Numbered from the stretch's first letter, positions 43,201 to 51,768 are shown. The stretch: DNA of 64,000 nucleotides from Paraburkholderia tropica (GCF_914484835.1 NZ_CAJZAR010000042.1:28816-92815), one strand, 5' to 3'. Numbers and translations are program-made. The notes: a model not told the origin generated them from the sequence alone.

Positions 43201-43849
43201 GCCCGACGGCACCGGCTACGACCTGCTCGAAACGCTCGCGGGCGACGCGGGCGTGGCGCCGCTGCCCGTGATCGTCTACACGGGCCGCATGCTCTCCGAC
43301 GACGACGAGCAACGCCTGCGCCGCTATTCGAAGTCGATCATCATCAAGGGCGCGCGTTCGCCCGAGCGCCTGCTCGACGAAGTGACGCTGTTCCTGCACA
43401 GCGTGGAGTCGTCGCTCGCGCCGGAACAGCAGCGTATGCTGCGCGCCGTGCGCCAGCGCGACGACACCTTCGAAGGCAAGACCATCCTGCTCGCCGAAGA
43501 CGACGTGCGCAATATCTTCGCGCTCTCGCACGTGATCGAGCCGCTCGGCGCGAAGCTGCTGATCGCGCGCAACGGCCGCGAGGCGCTCGAACTGCTCGAC
43601 GGCAAGGATGACGTCGATCTCGTGCTGATGGATGTGATGATGCCGGAGATGGACGGCCTCGCCGCCATGCGCGCGCTGCGCGCCAATCCCAATCCACGCT
43701 TCGCGCGCCTGCCCGTGATCGCGCTCACCGCGAAGGCGATGGCCGACGACCGCATGCGCTGCCTGGAAGCAGGCGCCGACGACTACGTTTCCAAACCCAT
43801 TGACGTGGACAAGCTGGTGTCGCTGTGCCGCGTCTGGCTGCGCAAATAG
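40283..43849 (+). CDS. Large hybrid histidine kinase: CHASE3, GAF, kinase, three receivers
   Basis: 1188 residues. Two N-terminal membrane helices (about 18-40 and 180-205) flank a CHASE3-like helical sensor (DRESSVRGFLLNGDERTL). Then come a GAF-type domain (about 260-400), a long coiled coil (LQESYSQSQQLNHELQVQQEEL to about 490), the kinase (NMSHELRTPLNSSLIL; LLSNALKFTSQG; DTGIGI; YGGSGLGLSISRELARLLGG), an Ala-rich linker, and receivers ILVIEDDLP/LLDVGLPDRSG, VLVIEDDHA/VTDLTLPDGTG and ILLAEDDVR/LMDVMMPEMDG. It is followed after 3 bases by cheR. An in-frame ATG at 40241 is an alternative start. This kinase-CheR-CheB-kinase set is frequent in Burkholderiales; the output is unknown. Confidence 0.93.
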   Translation: MQAVNAIDPLRFRRIIQRNVALPLLAGLATAVAFVALIAYLVSTMSWAEHSERVIGDAYELLRIQADRESSVRGFLLNGDERTLSTYEVGKPRFAAQLQTLNGLVTDNPPQIERLSRVHAIAAQWDASTADAIRLRRDHDSVLATVENERGNASADAIRREFSDFLAEELRLRQERTAAARQLTVVTVAVFLALTLLVNGLLAWLGRREMTSLSTTYDDALRGQADQAQALAEQVWLRSGQRLLAESGMGKEALADVGGAMLDCLAGYLSASVATLYVRDARDGALRRVATFGFGDESAYNVPQLQDGQTLVGQAAASRRVIELKEAPAGYLKVESGLGSATPASLLIAPIDASGRINGVVELGFMRALLPRDNEFLSRVSSTMGDLVEGAVSRERLQESYSQSQQLNHELQVQQEELRVANEGLEERGRALMDSQSRLEAQQVELEQTNVQLEEYARRLEMQKSELERAQGDLKRNADRLAQASRYKSEFLANMSHELRTPLNSSLILAKLLQQNRSGNLSEEQVRYAATIHASNTDLLALINDILDLSKVEAGQIQLMLETVPLDDMLTSLRETFTPLAREKRVALTIDRLPGVAEQFTTDGQRVLQILRNLLSNALKFTSQGEVSLTVSPVDASVVRIDVRDTGIGIAEDKLDMIFEAFQQADGSTSRQYGGSGLGLSISRELARLLGGRIAVASEPGVGSVFTLWLPIDSTAAVDSEAQAAKALANASASAAHADEHARRDSARIATAETLATAARAETAPQPASTRATTTGASTTEATQPIADDRHQRTHGSRAILVIEDDLPFAEILRDLVHELQFDFLHAADAATGFAMVKDQAPVAVLLDVGLPDRSGLSVLEWLKSEPLTRHIPVHIVSATDHADKALHLGAIGYTLKPTARSTLEAAIRRLESRLEQRVKRVLVIEDDHAMRESIRALLVGDGVEIVAVGTLADAHAQIAQGAFDCIVTDLTLPDGTGYDLLETLAGDAGVAPLPVIVYTGRMLSDDDEQRLRRYSKSIIIKGARSPERLLDEVTLFLHSVESSLAPEQQRMLRAVRQRDDTFEGKTILLAEDDVRNIFALSHVIEPLGAKLLIARNGREALELLDGKDDVDLVLMDVMMPEMDGLAAMRALRANPNPRFARLPVIALTAKAMADDRMRCLEAGADDYVSKPIDVDKLVSLCRVWLRK

Positions 43850-43852
43850 CCC

Positions 43853-44698
43853 ATGAGCGAACCCACGACCAGCGGCGCCCGGCAGATCAGCGTATTCGAC
43901 ATCGAATTGCGCCTGCTGCTCGAAGCGATCTATCTGCGCTATCAGCACGATTTCCGCCACTATTCGCTGCCTTCGCTGCGGCGGCGGCTCGAACAGGCGC
44001 GTCAGGATTTCGGCGTGGCGTCGCTGAGCCAGTTGCAGGACCGCGTGCTGCGCAGCGCCGACGACTTCTCGCGCCTGTTCGGCTACATGACGATCCAGGT
44101 CAGCGATATGTTTCGCGATCCTGAGTATTTTCTGGCGCTGCGCCAGCATGTGCTGCCGGTGCTGCAAACCTATCCGTCGCTCAAGGTCTGGGTTGCGGGC
44201 TGCAGTTCGGGCGAGGAATTGTGGTCGCTGAAAATTCTCTTCGAGGAAGAAGGGCTCGCCGAACGCACGCTGTTCTACGCCACCGACATCAGCCCCGAAG
44301 CGCTCGAACGCGCCGAAGCCGCGATTTATCCGGTCGACCGCTTCGCGGGCTTCAGCCAGAACTATCTCGCGGCAGGCGGCAAGCGCACGCTCTCGGACTA
44401 CTATCACGCGGCCTACGGCAGCGCGCGCCTGTCGAGCGCGCTCAAGGAACGCGTGGTGTTCGCCGATCACAGCCTCGCGACCGACGAAGTCTTTCTCGAA
44501 GCGCATCTGGTGTCGTGCCGCAACGTGCTGATCTATTTCGACCGCCCGCTGCAGGACCGCGCCATCGGCCTGTTCGAACACGCGCTCGTGCGGCGCGGCT
44601 TTCTCGGTCTGGGCAGCAAGGAGAATCTGCGTTTCTCGAAACGTCACGAAGCGTTCGAGGAATTCCGCGCCGCCGAGCGCATTTACCAGAAGCGTTGA
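43853..44698 (+). CDS. CheR-type protein-glutamate methyltransferase
   Basis: 281 residues with the CheR N-terminal helical domain (IELRLLLEAIYLRYQHDFRHYS) and the SAM-binding domain (VWVAGCSSGEELWSLKILFEE, ATDISPEALERAEAAIYP, VSCRNVLIYFD, GFLGLGSKENL). It normally methylates chemoreceptor glutamates. No receptor or CheA is present nearby, so the target may be the large kinase upstream, whose coiled coil could be a substrate; that is inference. Confidence 0.93.
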   Translation: MSEPTTSGARQISVFDIELRLLLEAIYLRYQHDFRHYSLPSLRRRLEQARQDFGVASLSQLQDRVLRSADDFSRLFGYMTIQVSDMFRDPEYFLALRQHVLPVLQTYPSLKVWVAGCSSGEELWSLKILFEEEGLAERTLFYATDISPEALERAEAAIYPVDRFAGFSQNYLAAGGKRTLSDYYHAAYGSARLSSALKERVVFADHSLATDEVFLEAHLVSCRNVLIYFDRPLQDRAIGLFEHALVRRGFLGLGSKENLRFSKRHEAFEEFRAAERIYQKR

Positions 44699-44712
44699 GC
44701 GCCATCGACATC

Positions 44713-45432
44713 ATGCCCGCGTCACTCGCCCGCTCCGCCCTGCTCGCCGCCGCTCACGCCGCGCGCCGCGTCACGCGCGGCGGGAAGGCGCGCGGGGCGC
44801 AAACGCCGGACGCGTCGGCGTCCTTATCGGTGTCTGCGGCCGCCGATGCGCCCTTCGACGCCGTGGTGATCGGCGCATCGGCGGGCGGCGTGGACGTGCT
44901 CGGCCAGTTGCTGCCCATGCTGCCCGCGAACTTCGGCGCGGCCGTGCTGATCGTGCTGCATCTGCCGCCCGCGTCGCCGAGCTTTCTCGTAGAGGCGCTC
45001 GCCGACCGCTGCGCCTTGCCCGTGAGCGAGCCCGACGCGGGCGAACCGATCCTCCGCGGCCGCGTCTATATCGCGCCGCCCGACTACCATCTGCTCGTGG
45101 ACAGCGACGCGAGCATCGCGTTGTCGATCGAAGGCCCGGTGCGTTTCTCTCGCCCCTCGATCGACGTGCTGATGGAATCCGCCGCCGCGGTCTATGGCGC
45201 GCGTCTGCTCGGCGTGCTGCTGTCGGGCGCGAACGACGACGGCGCGCGTGGACTCGCCGCGATCCGCGCGGCGGGCGGCACGGCCTGGGCGCAAGCGCCC
45301 GAGACCGCCTACGCGCCGCAAATGCCGGAGGCGGCCATCGCCGCCGGCGCGGTCAACGAAACGCTGACACCCACCGCCCTCGGCGCGCGCCTTGCCGCGT
45401 GGCCGAGGCTGTTACCCGCTTCACCCGGATGA
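44713..45432 (+). CDS. CheB-type methylesterase without receiver domain
   Basis: 239 residues: the catalytic domain only, with Ser56 in IGASAGGVDVLG, His83 in VLHLPPASPSFL and Asp in LLSGANDDGARGL. The usual N-terminal receiver of CheB is missing, so activity is not controlled by phosphorylation of the protein itself. N-terminal 45 residues are basic and Ala-rich. The stop overlaps the next ATG. ATG 44713 lacks a clear ribosome site; TTG 44695, overlapping the cheR stop, is possible. Confidence 0.9.
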   Translation: MPASLARSALLAAAHAARRVTRGGKARGAQTPDASASLSVSAAADAPFDAVVIGASAGGVDVLGQLLPMLPANFGAAVLIVLHLPPASPSFLVEALADRCALPVSEPDAGEPILRGRVYIAPPDYHLLVDSDASIALSIEGPVRFSRPSIDVLMESAAAVYGARLLGVLLSGANDDGARGLAAIRAAGGTAWAQAPETAYAPQMPEAAIAAGAVNETLTPTALGARLAAWPRLLPASPG

Positions 45433-46577
45433 ATCGCATGTCCCTGCCTACCGTAAATGTTCTGATCGTCGACGACATCGAGCACAATCTCACGGCGCTC
45501 TCGGCCCTGCTCGCGCGTCCCGAAGTGCATCTGCTCGTCGCCCGCTCGGGCGTCGAAGCGCTCGAACTGCTGCTCGAACACGACGTCGCAGTGGCGATTC
45601 TCGACGTCAACATGCCGGGCATGAGCGGCTTCGAACTGGCCTCGCTGATACGCGGCAGCCCGCGCACCTCGCACGTGCCGATCATCTTCCTGACCGCCAC
45701 CTCGCAGGACGCGATCCGCACGTTCCAGGGTTACGAAGCGGGCGCGGTGGACTTTCTCTACAAGCCGATCGAGCCGCGCATCGTGCAGTCGAAGGTCGGC
45801 ATTTTCGTGCAGCTCGAATTGCAGAAGCGTCAACTCGCCGATCAGCTCGCGGCCACGCGCCAGATGCTCGAAGCGAATGAAATGCTGATGGCCGTGCTGA
45901 GCCACGATCTGCGCACGCCCTTGTCGGCGGTGATGAGTTCGGCGGAGTATTTGATGCGCGCGTCGAGCGACGAGAAGATCGTGTCGGTGGGCAAGCGTAT
46001 CGAGCATTGCGGACGGCGCATGTCGCGCATGGTCGAGCAGTTGCTCAATCTCGCGCGTCTGCAAGGCGGCCGGCTGCCGCTACGGCGCACGAACGTGCAG
46101 CTCGATGCGCTTTGCCAGGCCGTGATCGAGGAATTTTCCGCCAACGCCGCGAGCGGGCGTCTCGCCTATGCGCCGCACGGCGAACTCGGCGGACAGTGGG
46201 ATGCGGATCTGATTGCGCAGGCCGTGTCGAATCTCGTCAGCAATGCGCTCACGCACGGCGAGCCGGGCATGCCGGTGCAGGTGCGCGTGGACGGCGCGTC
46301 GCCGCACGAAGTGCTCGTGAGCGTGCACAATCGCGGCGCGATTCCCGCCGACGTCGTGCCGCTGCTGTTCTGCGCGTTCAGCACGGCCACGCGCGCGGGG
46401 CATCAAGGTTCGGGGCTCGGCCTTGGGCTGCATATCGTGCGCCTGATCGCGCGCACGCATGGCGGCGACGTGAACGTGGTCTCGAACGAGCAGGACGGCA
46501 CCGCGTTCACGATGCGTCTGCCGCGCGCGGCGCGTCGTAGCGTCGAGCACGATGAGAACGAAGACGCGCGCGCGTGA
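45429..46577 (+). CDS. Receiver-histidine kinase protein
   Basis: 382 residues. Receiver (VLIVDDIEHN, AILDVNMPGMSG, LYKPIEPRIV) followed by a short coiled coil and a kinase (VLSHDLRTPLSAVMSSAEYL; NLVSNALTHGEPG; VHNRGAIP; GSGLGLGLHIVRLIARTHGG). No membrane segment. ATG 45429 overlaps the cheB stop (ATGA), making it the last gene of the kinase-cheR-cheB operon. Confidence 0.92.
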   Translation: MNRMSLPTVNVLIVDDIEHNLTALSALLARPEVHLLVARSGVEALELLLEHDVAVAILDVNMPGMSGFELASLIRGSPRTSHVPIIFLTATSQDAIRTFQGYEAGAVDFLYKPIEPRIVQSKVGIFVQLELQKRQLADQLAATRQMLEANEMLMAVLSHDLRTPLSAVMSSAEYLMRASSDEKIVSVGKRIEHCGRRMSRMVEQLLNLARLQGGRLPLRRTNVQLDALCQAVIEEFSANAASGRLAYAPHGELGGQWDADLIAQAVSNLVSNALTHGEPGMPVQVRVDGASPHEVLVSVHNRGAIPADVVPLLFCAFSTATRAGHQGSGLGLGLHIVRLIARTHGGDVNVVSNEQDGTAFTMRLPRAARRSVEHDENEDARA

Positions 46578-46648
46578 AGGTGCTTGAGGTGGCTTGAGAT
46601 CGCTTGAGCTTGTTTTCGCGCGGCACACTGCGCCGCGCGAATCCCACC

Positions 46649-47818
46649 TTAGAAGCGGTGACGCAAACCGGCCGCCACCACCACCTGATTGCTGTTCGAC
46701 GACGGCGTGAGCGTATAGACCGACGCGTCGAACGCCGCATTGCCGCGACCGCCGCTCACGCTCTGGAACACGCCTTCGAGATAGATATCGGTGCGCGGCG
46801 AGACAACCTCGTCGATCTGCGCCACGACCTGATTCCACTTCGGACGCGCCGAACGCGAACCCGCATCGAAACGCGCCTGCGTGTACGTATACGCCGCCGA
46901 GAGGTAGAGCGAATGCGTGACCGCATAGCGGCCGTCGATCGAGAAGTTATCGAAAATCAGCGTATCGCCCTTGAGCGCCGTGGTCGAGCCGCCCTGCCAC
47001 ACGCCGGTGACGTTGTCGGTGGCCGAGTGCGTCCAGCTCGCGCCGACCGAGTGCGGGCCGAACGCGTAGCGCGCGCCCAGCGCCCAGATCAGCTGGTCGC
47101 CGCCTGTGATCGTCGCCGAACCGTCGGTGCTGCTGACCGCGCCGTCGGCGTTCGCCACGTTGCCGTCGCGATTGATCTTGAGGAACGCCGCGCCCGCCTT
47201 GAACGGCCCGTTCGCATACGAGAGACCCGCGCTGTACGCCGCGTTGTTGCCGAAGCTGCCCGCCGTGTTCGAGAAGCCGTACATCGCGCCCGCCGTGAAG
47301 CCGCGATACGTTTCGCTCGTATAACGCACGGCGTTATTGATGCGGATGTTCTGGATCGAGTCGTCGTTGTCGTACGGGTGCATCGCGAGATTGCCGCCCC
47401 AGCCCGAGCCCGCTGCGCCCAGCGGCGTCACGAAGGTCAGGATGAAGTCGTACTGGCGGCCCATCGTGAACGTGCCGTAACCGTTGGCGCGCAAGCCCAC
47501 ATAGGACTGGCGGCCGAACAGCTTGCCGCCGTTGCTGGTCTTGCCGTTGACCGACGAGAAGCCGCCTTCCAGCATAAAGATCGCCGACATGCCGCCGCCG
47601 AGATCCTCCGCGCCGCGCAGGCCCCAGCGCGACGCGCTGAGATTGCCGCTGTTCATCTGCACGCCGCCGCTGCCCGGCGAATTCGCGCCATTGGTGCGCT
47701 GATTGCTTACGTAGGATATCGAAGTATCCACGAGGCCATAGAGGGTGACACTGCTCTGCGCATGGGCCGCGCCCGCGCTGAGGCCGCCGAGACAGGCGAT
47801 AAGGATTTTCTTGTTCAT
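46649..47818 (-). CDS. Gram-negative general porin
   Basis: 389 residues: a signal peptide (MNKKILIACLGGLSAGAAHA), then QSSVTLYGLVDTSISYVSNQ, SRWGLRGAEDLGGGMSAIFMLEGGF, LFGRQSYVGLRANGYGTFTMGRQYDF and a C-terminal VVVAAGLRHRF ending in Phe, as required for BAM insertion. It is a 16-stranded trimeric outer-membrane porin of the Burkholderia/Bordetella type, with diffusion of small hydrophilic solutes as its role. The frame extends upstream, but the signal peptide fixes the start at 47818. Confidence 0.93.
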   Translation of the reverse strand: MNKKILIACLGGLSAGAAHAQSSVTLYGLVDTSISYVSNQRTNGANSPGSGGVQMNSGNLSASRWGLRGAEDLGGGMSAIFMLEGGFSSVNGKTSNGGKLFGRQSYVGLRANGYGTFTMGRQYDFILTFVTPLGAAGSGWGGNLAMHPYDNDDSIQNIRINNAVRYTSETYRGFTAGAMYGFSNTAGSFGNNAAYSAGLSYANGPFKAGAAFLKINRDGNVANADGAVSSTDGSATITGGDQLIWALGARYAFGPHSVGASWTHSATDNVTGVWQGGSTTALKGDTLIFDNFSIDGRYAVTHSLYLSAAYTYTQARFDAGSRSARPKWNQVVAQIDEVVSPRTDIYLEGVFQSVSGGRGNAAFDASVYTLTPSSNSNQVVVAAGLRHRF

Positions 47819-48034
47819 CGTTTGCTGGTCTGCTTGCGTTCGGACGCCACGCGAACCTGCCGCGCGGTCAACCGGGGAACTCGTTGTAGTTGGAGACGCA
47901 CGAGCGCTCGTGCATCGGCGCCGATTGTCGACGCTCACGCGCCGCGAATTAATAGGGCCATCGCGAAAGCACCGTTCCACAAAATGTAAGGAATCGATGT
48001 TCACTGCACGCCGCAGAACACCCGCGCTTGATTT

Positions 48035-48050
48035 GGAAACGAACATTTCC
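48035..48050. promoter_or_regulatory. Operator-like palindrome upstream of the tetR-type gene
   Basis: GGAAACGAACATTTCC, 13 bases before the ATG at 48064. It shares 14 of 16 bases with the site at 48738-48753. Likely an autoregulatory TetR operator overlapping the promoter (TATACT lies immediately downstream). Confidence 0.7.
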
Positions 48051-48063
48051 TATACTCTGGCGC

Positions 48064-48684
48064 ATGACTTCTCATCCGTCCTCCCGCGCCCAGGCCCGCA
48101 GCCCGGGGCGCCCGCGCGAATTCGACATGGACAGCGTCGTGGATGGCGCGGTGCGCGTGTTTCGCGAACGCGGCTACCACGCGACCTCGGTCGGCGATCT
48201 GAGCGACGCCACCGGCCTGACCGCGGGCAGCCTGTATAAAGCGTTCGGCGACAAGCGCGGCGTGTTCCTCGCGGCCTTCGAGCGCTACGTGCAAACGCGC
48301 AACGCCGATCTGCGACAGCAGATGGATCGGCAATCAAACGGATACGAAAAGATCCGCACCGTGCTGCACTTTTACGCCGAGTCCTCGCATGGCCTCGAAG
48401 GACGGCGCGGCTGCCTCGTCATTTCCAGCGCGACGGCGCTCGCCACGCTCGACGAGGAGATGGCCGCACAGGTCGAATCGACTATCCGCCAGACCGAAGC
48501 GCTCCTGCGGCGGCTCTTGCAGCAAGGTCAGGAAGACGGCTCGATCAGCCGCGATCTGCACGCAGCGGCGATGGCGCGCACGCTGCTCGCGCTCTTGCAG
48601 GGCTTCCGTCTGCTAGGGAAATCGGGGCGCTCGGCGCACGACATGCATTCGGCTGCGGACGAAGCGCTGCGTCTGTTGAACTGA
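48064..48684 (+). CDS. TetR-family transcriptional repressor
   Basis: 206 residues. N-terminal helix-turn-helix (MDSVVDGAVRVFRERGYHATSVGDLSDATGLTAGSLYKAFGDKRGVF), then a ligand-binding helical domain with GCLVISSATALATLDEEMA as in the AcrR/TetR_C-type regulators of small reductases and hydrolases. Presumably represses itself and the downstream alpha/beta hydrolase through the two matching palindromes. ATG 48064 is the start consistent with the family. Confidence 0.92.
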   Translation: MTSHPSSRAQARSPGRPREFDMDSVVDGAVRVFRERGYHATSVGDLSDATGLTAGSLYKAFGDKRGVFLAAFERYVQTRNADLRQQMDRQSNGYEKIRTVLHFYAESSHGLEGRRGCLVISSATALATLDEEMAAQVESTIRQTEALLRRLLQQGQEDGSISRDLHAAAMARTLLALLQGFRLLGKSGRSAHDMHSAADEALRLLN

Positions 48685-48696
48685 ACTCACCTGAAC

Positions 48697-48728
48697 GGGC
48701 CTGGGAAAACCGGGCCCAAAAATTTTTT
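48697..48728 (+). terminator. Terminator after the tetR-type gene
   Basis: GGGCCTGG-GAAAA-CCGGGCCC stem (one wobble pair) followed by six T residues at 48723-48728. Confidence 0.8.
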
Positions 48729-48737
48729 CGCCAATTA

Positions 48738-48753
48738 GGAAACGATTATTTCC
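48738..48753. promoter_or_regulatory. Second operator-like palindrome, upstream of the hydrolase
   Basis: GGAAACGATTATTTCC, 60 bases before the hydrolase ATG, matching the site upstream of the tetR-type gene except at the two central positions. Confidence 0.7.
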
Positions 48754-48813
48754 AATATTGACGATGCGAAGCATCGCCCTTCACTTCACCGCAGCAAAAG
48801 GAATCACAACATC

Positions 48814-49743
48814 ATGAATTCGCCTTCGCCCGCCAGCGCGCCGCGCATCGTCGATCACGGCCCCGCCTCACTGCCGGACACCATGCTCGCCGGATTCGAG
48901 CATCGCTACGCCACCGTCGACGGCATTCGTCTGCATTACGTCACCGGCGGCAAGGCCGATGGCGAAACGCTCGTCCTGCTCGCCGGATTCCCAGAAAGCT
49001 GGTACGCGTGGCGCAAGATCATGCCGATCCTCGGCGAGCGCTATCGCATCATCGCGCCGGATCTGCCGGGTCAGGGCGACTCCGATCGTCCGCTCGACGG
49101 CTACGACACGCAGTCGCTCGCCACGGTGCTGCATGCGTTGCTCGGCCAGCTCGGCGCATCGCGCTATTACCTCGCGGCGCACGATGTGGGTGCGTGGGTC
49201 GCGTATCCGTATGCCGCGCTGTTCGGCAACGAAGTGAAGCGGCTCGCCTTGCTCGACGCGGGCATTCCCGGCATTACGCTGCCCGATGCGTTGCCCGTCG
49301 CCTCCGATCGCGCGTGGCGCACCTGGCATTTCGCCTTTCACGCCGTTGCGGATTTGCCTGAAGTGCTCATCACCGGCAAGGAGCGCGCGTATCTCGACTG
49401 GTTTTTGCGCCGCAAGACCGCGAATCCACTGACGTTCACCGACGCCGATCTCGACGAATACGAGCGCGTGTTCAGGAAGGATGGCGGCTTGCGCGCGGGG
49501 CTGGCCTACTATCGCGCCGCCGCCGAATCGGCGCGCCAGAACCGCGCGTTGAGCGCGCAGGGCAAGCTCGCGATGCCCGTGCTCGCGCTCAGCGCCGATC
49601 ACGGTTCGATCGCCGATATGGCTGCGCCGCTGCGTCCGTATGCGGAGTCCGTGGAAGGCGCGCTGATCGCGCATTGCGGCCACTTTCTGCCCGAGGAACA
49701 GCCCGCGGCAGTCGCGGCGGAATTCGCGCGCTTCTTCGTTTGA
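48814..49743 (+). CDS. Alpha/beta hydrolase, epoxide hydrolase or haloalkane dehalogenase type
   Basis: 309 residues. The oxyanion-loop segment LLAGFPESWYAWRKIMP, APDLPGQGDSDRP, then AHDVGAWVAY with Asp124 as nucleophile (Asp rather than Ser, as in epoxide hydrolases and haloacid/haloalkane dehalogenases), and the C-terminal His in AHCGHFLPEEQP. Substrate unknown. It has its own operator-like palindrome shared with the upstream TetR-type regulator, which suggests induction by the regulator's ligand. No signal peptide. Confidence 0.88.
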   Translation: MNSPSPASAPRIVDHGPASLPDTMLAGFEHRYATVDGIRLHYVTGGKADGETLVLLAGFPESWYAWRKIMPILGERYRIIAPDLPGQGDSDRPLDGYDTQSLATVLHALLGQLGASRYYLAAHDVGAWVAYPYAALFGNEVKRLALLDAGIPGITLPDALPVASDRAWRTWHFAFHAVADLPEVLITGKERAYLDWFLRRKTANPLTFTDADLDEYERVFRKDGGLRAGLAYYRAAAESARQNRALSAQGKLAMPVLALSADHGSIADMAAPLRPYAESVEGALIAHCGHFLPEEQPAAVAAEFARFFV

Positions 49744-49783
49744 TGCCGCGATCAGCGCGCAGCGCGTGGCGGGTGTTGGCCCG

Positions 49784-50614
49784 TCACGCCGGAAAGATCC
49801 CCGCCACCGAGCCGTCGAACGTGCCGAATACCTGCATCGGTGCGCCGTAGCAGCGTTCGAGCAGATCGGTGCGCATCACGTCGCGCGGCGGCCCGTCGGC
49901 GATGGCGCGTCCATCGGCGATCAGCACGAGGCGATCGGCGTGACGCGCCGCGAGATTGCAGTCGTGCGCGATAGCGAGCGCGCCGATATTCCACTCGCGC
50001 GTGAGCCGCCGCGCCGTCGCGAACAGACGATGCTGCTGCACGAGATCGAGCGCGGCGGTCGGTTCGTCCATCAGCAGATAACGCGGCGGCATCCAGTGGC
50101 TGTCGAGTGTCCACAACTGCGCGAGCGCACGCGCGAATTGCACGCGCGCGTACTCGCCGCCCGAAAGCGTCGTGACGAGGCGCTGCGCGAGCGGCGCGAC
50201 GCCCGCGAGCGCGAGCATGTCGTAAGCCAGCACCTCGGGCGAGTACGGCAGCGCGGGGCCGTCGAGATGCGGATAACGGCCGAGCTGCACCACGTCGCTG
50301 ACCGGCACGGGATACGTATTCGGCACGCTCTGCGCGAGCACCGCGCGCAGTTGTGCGAGACGGCGCGGCCCGATGCGGCGCACGTCCTCGCCATTGAGCG
50401 TGAGCGTCGCGCGGCTGTGCGCGTCGGGAAAGCCATGCAGCGTGAAATCGCCCGCGAGCGCCTTGAGCAGCGTGCTCTTGCCGACGCCGTTCTGACCGAG
50501 CACCACCACGAACTCGCCCGGCGCGACCGTCAGCGAAAAGTCGTCGAACAGGGGCTTGCCGCCATTGCTGCCCTTGCCGCGATAGCCGATATGCAGGTTC
50601 TGAATCGAAAGCAT
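49784..50614 (-). CDS. hmuV: Haem ABC transporter ATP-binding protein HmuV
   Basis: 276 residues with Walker A LGQNGVGKSTLL, Q-loop around VLAQSVPN, signature LSGGEYARVQFARAL, Walker B YLLMDEPTAALD and the switch His in IAHDCNLAA. It energises haem import into the cytoplasm with HmuU and HmuT. Last gene of hmuRSTUV; it starts 8 bases after hmuU. Confidence 0.93.
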   Translation of the reverse strand: MLSIQNLHIGYRGKGSNGGKPLFDDFSLTVAPGEFVVVLGQNGVGKSTLLKALAGDFTLHGFPDAHSRATLTLNGEDVRRIGPRRLAQLRAVLAQSVPNTYPVPVSDVVQLGRYPHLDGPALPYSPEVLAYDMLALAGVAPLAQRLVTTLSGGEYARVQFARALAQLWTLDSHWMPPRYLLMDEPTAALDLVQQHRLFATARRLTREWNIGALAIAHDCNLAARHADRLVLIADGRAIADGPPRDVMRTDLLERCYGAPMQVFGTFDGSVAGIFPA

Positions 50615-50622
50615 CGCGTCCC

Positions 50623-51768
50623 TCACGCGCCGAACTGACGGCGGCTGCGCACGATCAGCAGAATGAAGAACGGTGCGCCGAGCAAGGCCGTCAACACGCC
50701 GAGCGGAATTTCCGCGGGGGCGACCAGCGTGCGCGCCGCGAGATCGGCGGCCACGGTCAGCAGCGCGCCGAGCAGCATCGAGCCCGGCAGCACCACGCGC
50801 TGATCGGGTCCGCACGCGAGGCGGATGCAATGCGGCGCAACGAGACCGATAAAACCGATCTGCCCCGTCGTCGAGACGAGCGCGCCGACCGCGAGCGCGC
50901 TCGCGAGCAGCACGACGTGCTTCACGCGGCGCACGGGCACGCCGAGATAATGCGCCTCCAGTTCGCCGAGCTGCATCGCGTTGAGCGCGCGCGTCTGCGC
51001 AGCGATCATCGCCACGCCCGCGAGCACGAATGGCGCAATGGTCGCGAGCGTCGACCACTTCGCATCGGCGAGACTGCCGAGACTCCAGAAGGTCAGCGAA
51101 CGCAGTTGCGCGTCGGTGGCGAGATAGGACAGCATGCCGATCACCGCGCCCGCCAGCGCGTTGGCCGCGACGCCCGCAAGCAGCAGGATCGGCAGCACGA
51201 TGCGTCCGTTCGACGAAGCGAGCCGATACACCGCGAGCGTCACGACGAGCGCACCCGCGAACGCGGCGCACGCGGTGAGACGATCGGCGCCGAACAGCGC
51301 GGCGACGGCGGGCGGCAGCGCGAGATGTGCCGCGAGATGCGGCATCAGCACCGCGCCGAACACGATCAGCAGCGAAGCGCCGAGCGCCGCGCCGCTCGAC
51401 ACGCCGATCAGGCCCGGATCGGCGAGCGGGTTGCGCAACAGCGCCTGCAACGCGCTGCCCGCCGCGCCGAAACCCGCGCCGACGATCAGCGCGAGCACGA
51501 CGCGCGGCAAGCGCAGTTCGAACAGCACGAGCGCGGCGCGGTCGGTCTGCGCGTTCGACGGCACGTCGGCGCTCACGAACGCGTGCCAGAGCGCTTGCGG
51601 CGCGATCGGATACGCGCCCATGCACACGCCGCCGAGCACGGCGAGCGCGAGCAGCGCCGCGAGCGCGCCCAGCACGTAGGGCGTGCGCGTGCGCGGAGCG
51701 GGCGCGGGAAGATGCGCGCCCGCAACGGGCGGCGCGACGCGGAGCGTCTGGAAGGTCTGCCTGGACAT
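50623..51768 (-). CDS. hmuU: Haem ABC transporter permease HmuU (FecCD/BtuC family)
   Basis: 381 residues with about ten hydrophobic helices, including ALAALLALAVLGGVCMGAYP, the family block LFELRLPRVVLALIVGAGFGAAGSALQALLRNPLADPGLIGVSSGAALGA, and VSTTGQIGFIGLVAPHCIRL with the coupling region. Inner-membrane partner of HmuV and HmuT. ATG 51768 (MSRQTFQTLRVAPP) is preferred; a longer frame reads through the repeat upstream. Confidence 0.92.
   Translation of the reverse strand: MSRQTFQTLRVAPPVAGAHLPAPAPRTRTPYVLGALAALLALAVLGGVCMGAYPIAPQALWHAFVSADVPSNAQTDRAALVLFELRLPRVVLALIVGAGFGAAGSALQALLRNPLADPGLIGVSSGAALGASLLIVFGAVLMPHLAAHLALPPAVAALFGADRLTACAAFAGALVVTLAVYRLASSNGRIVLPILLLAGVAANALAGAVIGMLSYLATDAQLRSLTFWSLGSLADAKWSTLATIAPFVLAGVAMIAAQTRALNAMQLGELEAHYLGVPVRRVKHVVLLASALAVGALVSTTGQIGFIGLVAPHCIRLACGPDQRVVLPGSMLLGALLTVAADLAARTLVAPAEIPLGVLTALLGAPFFILLIVRSRRQFGA

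Noticed and set aside
40352..44647. Giant antisense frame of more than 1400 codons
   Set aside because: Arg/Ala/Glu-rich shadow of the hybrid kinase and CheR genes; no domain recognised.
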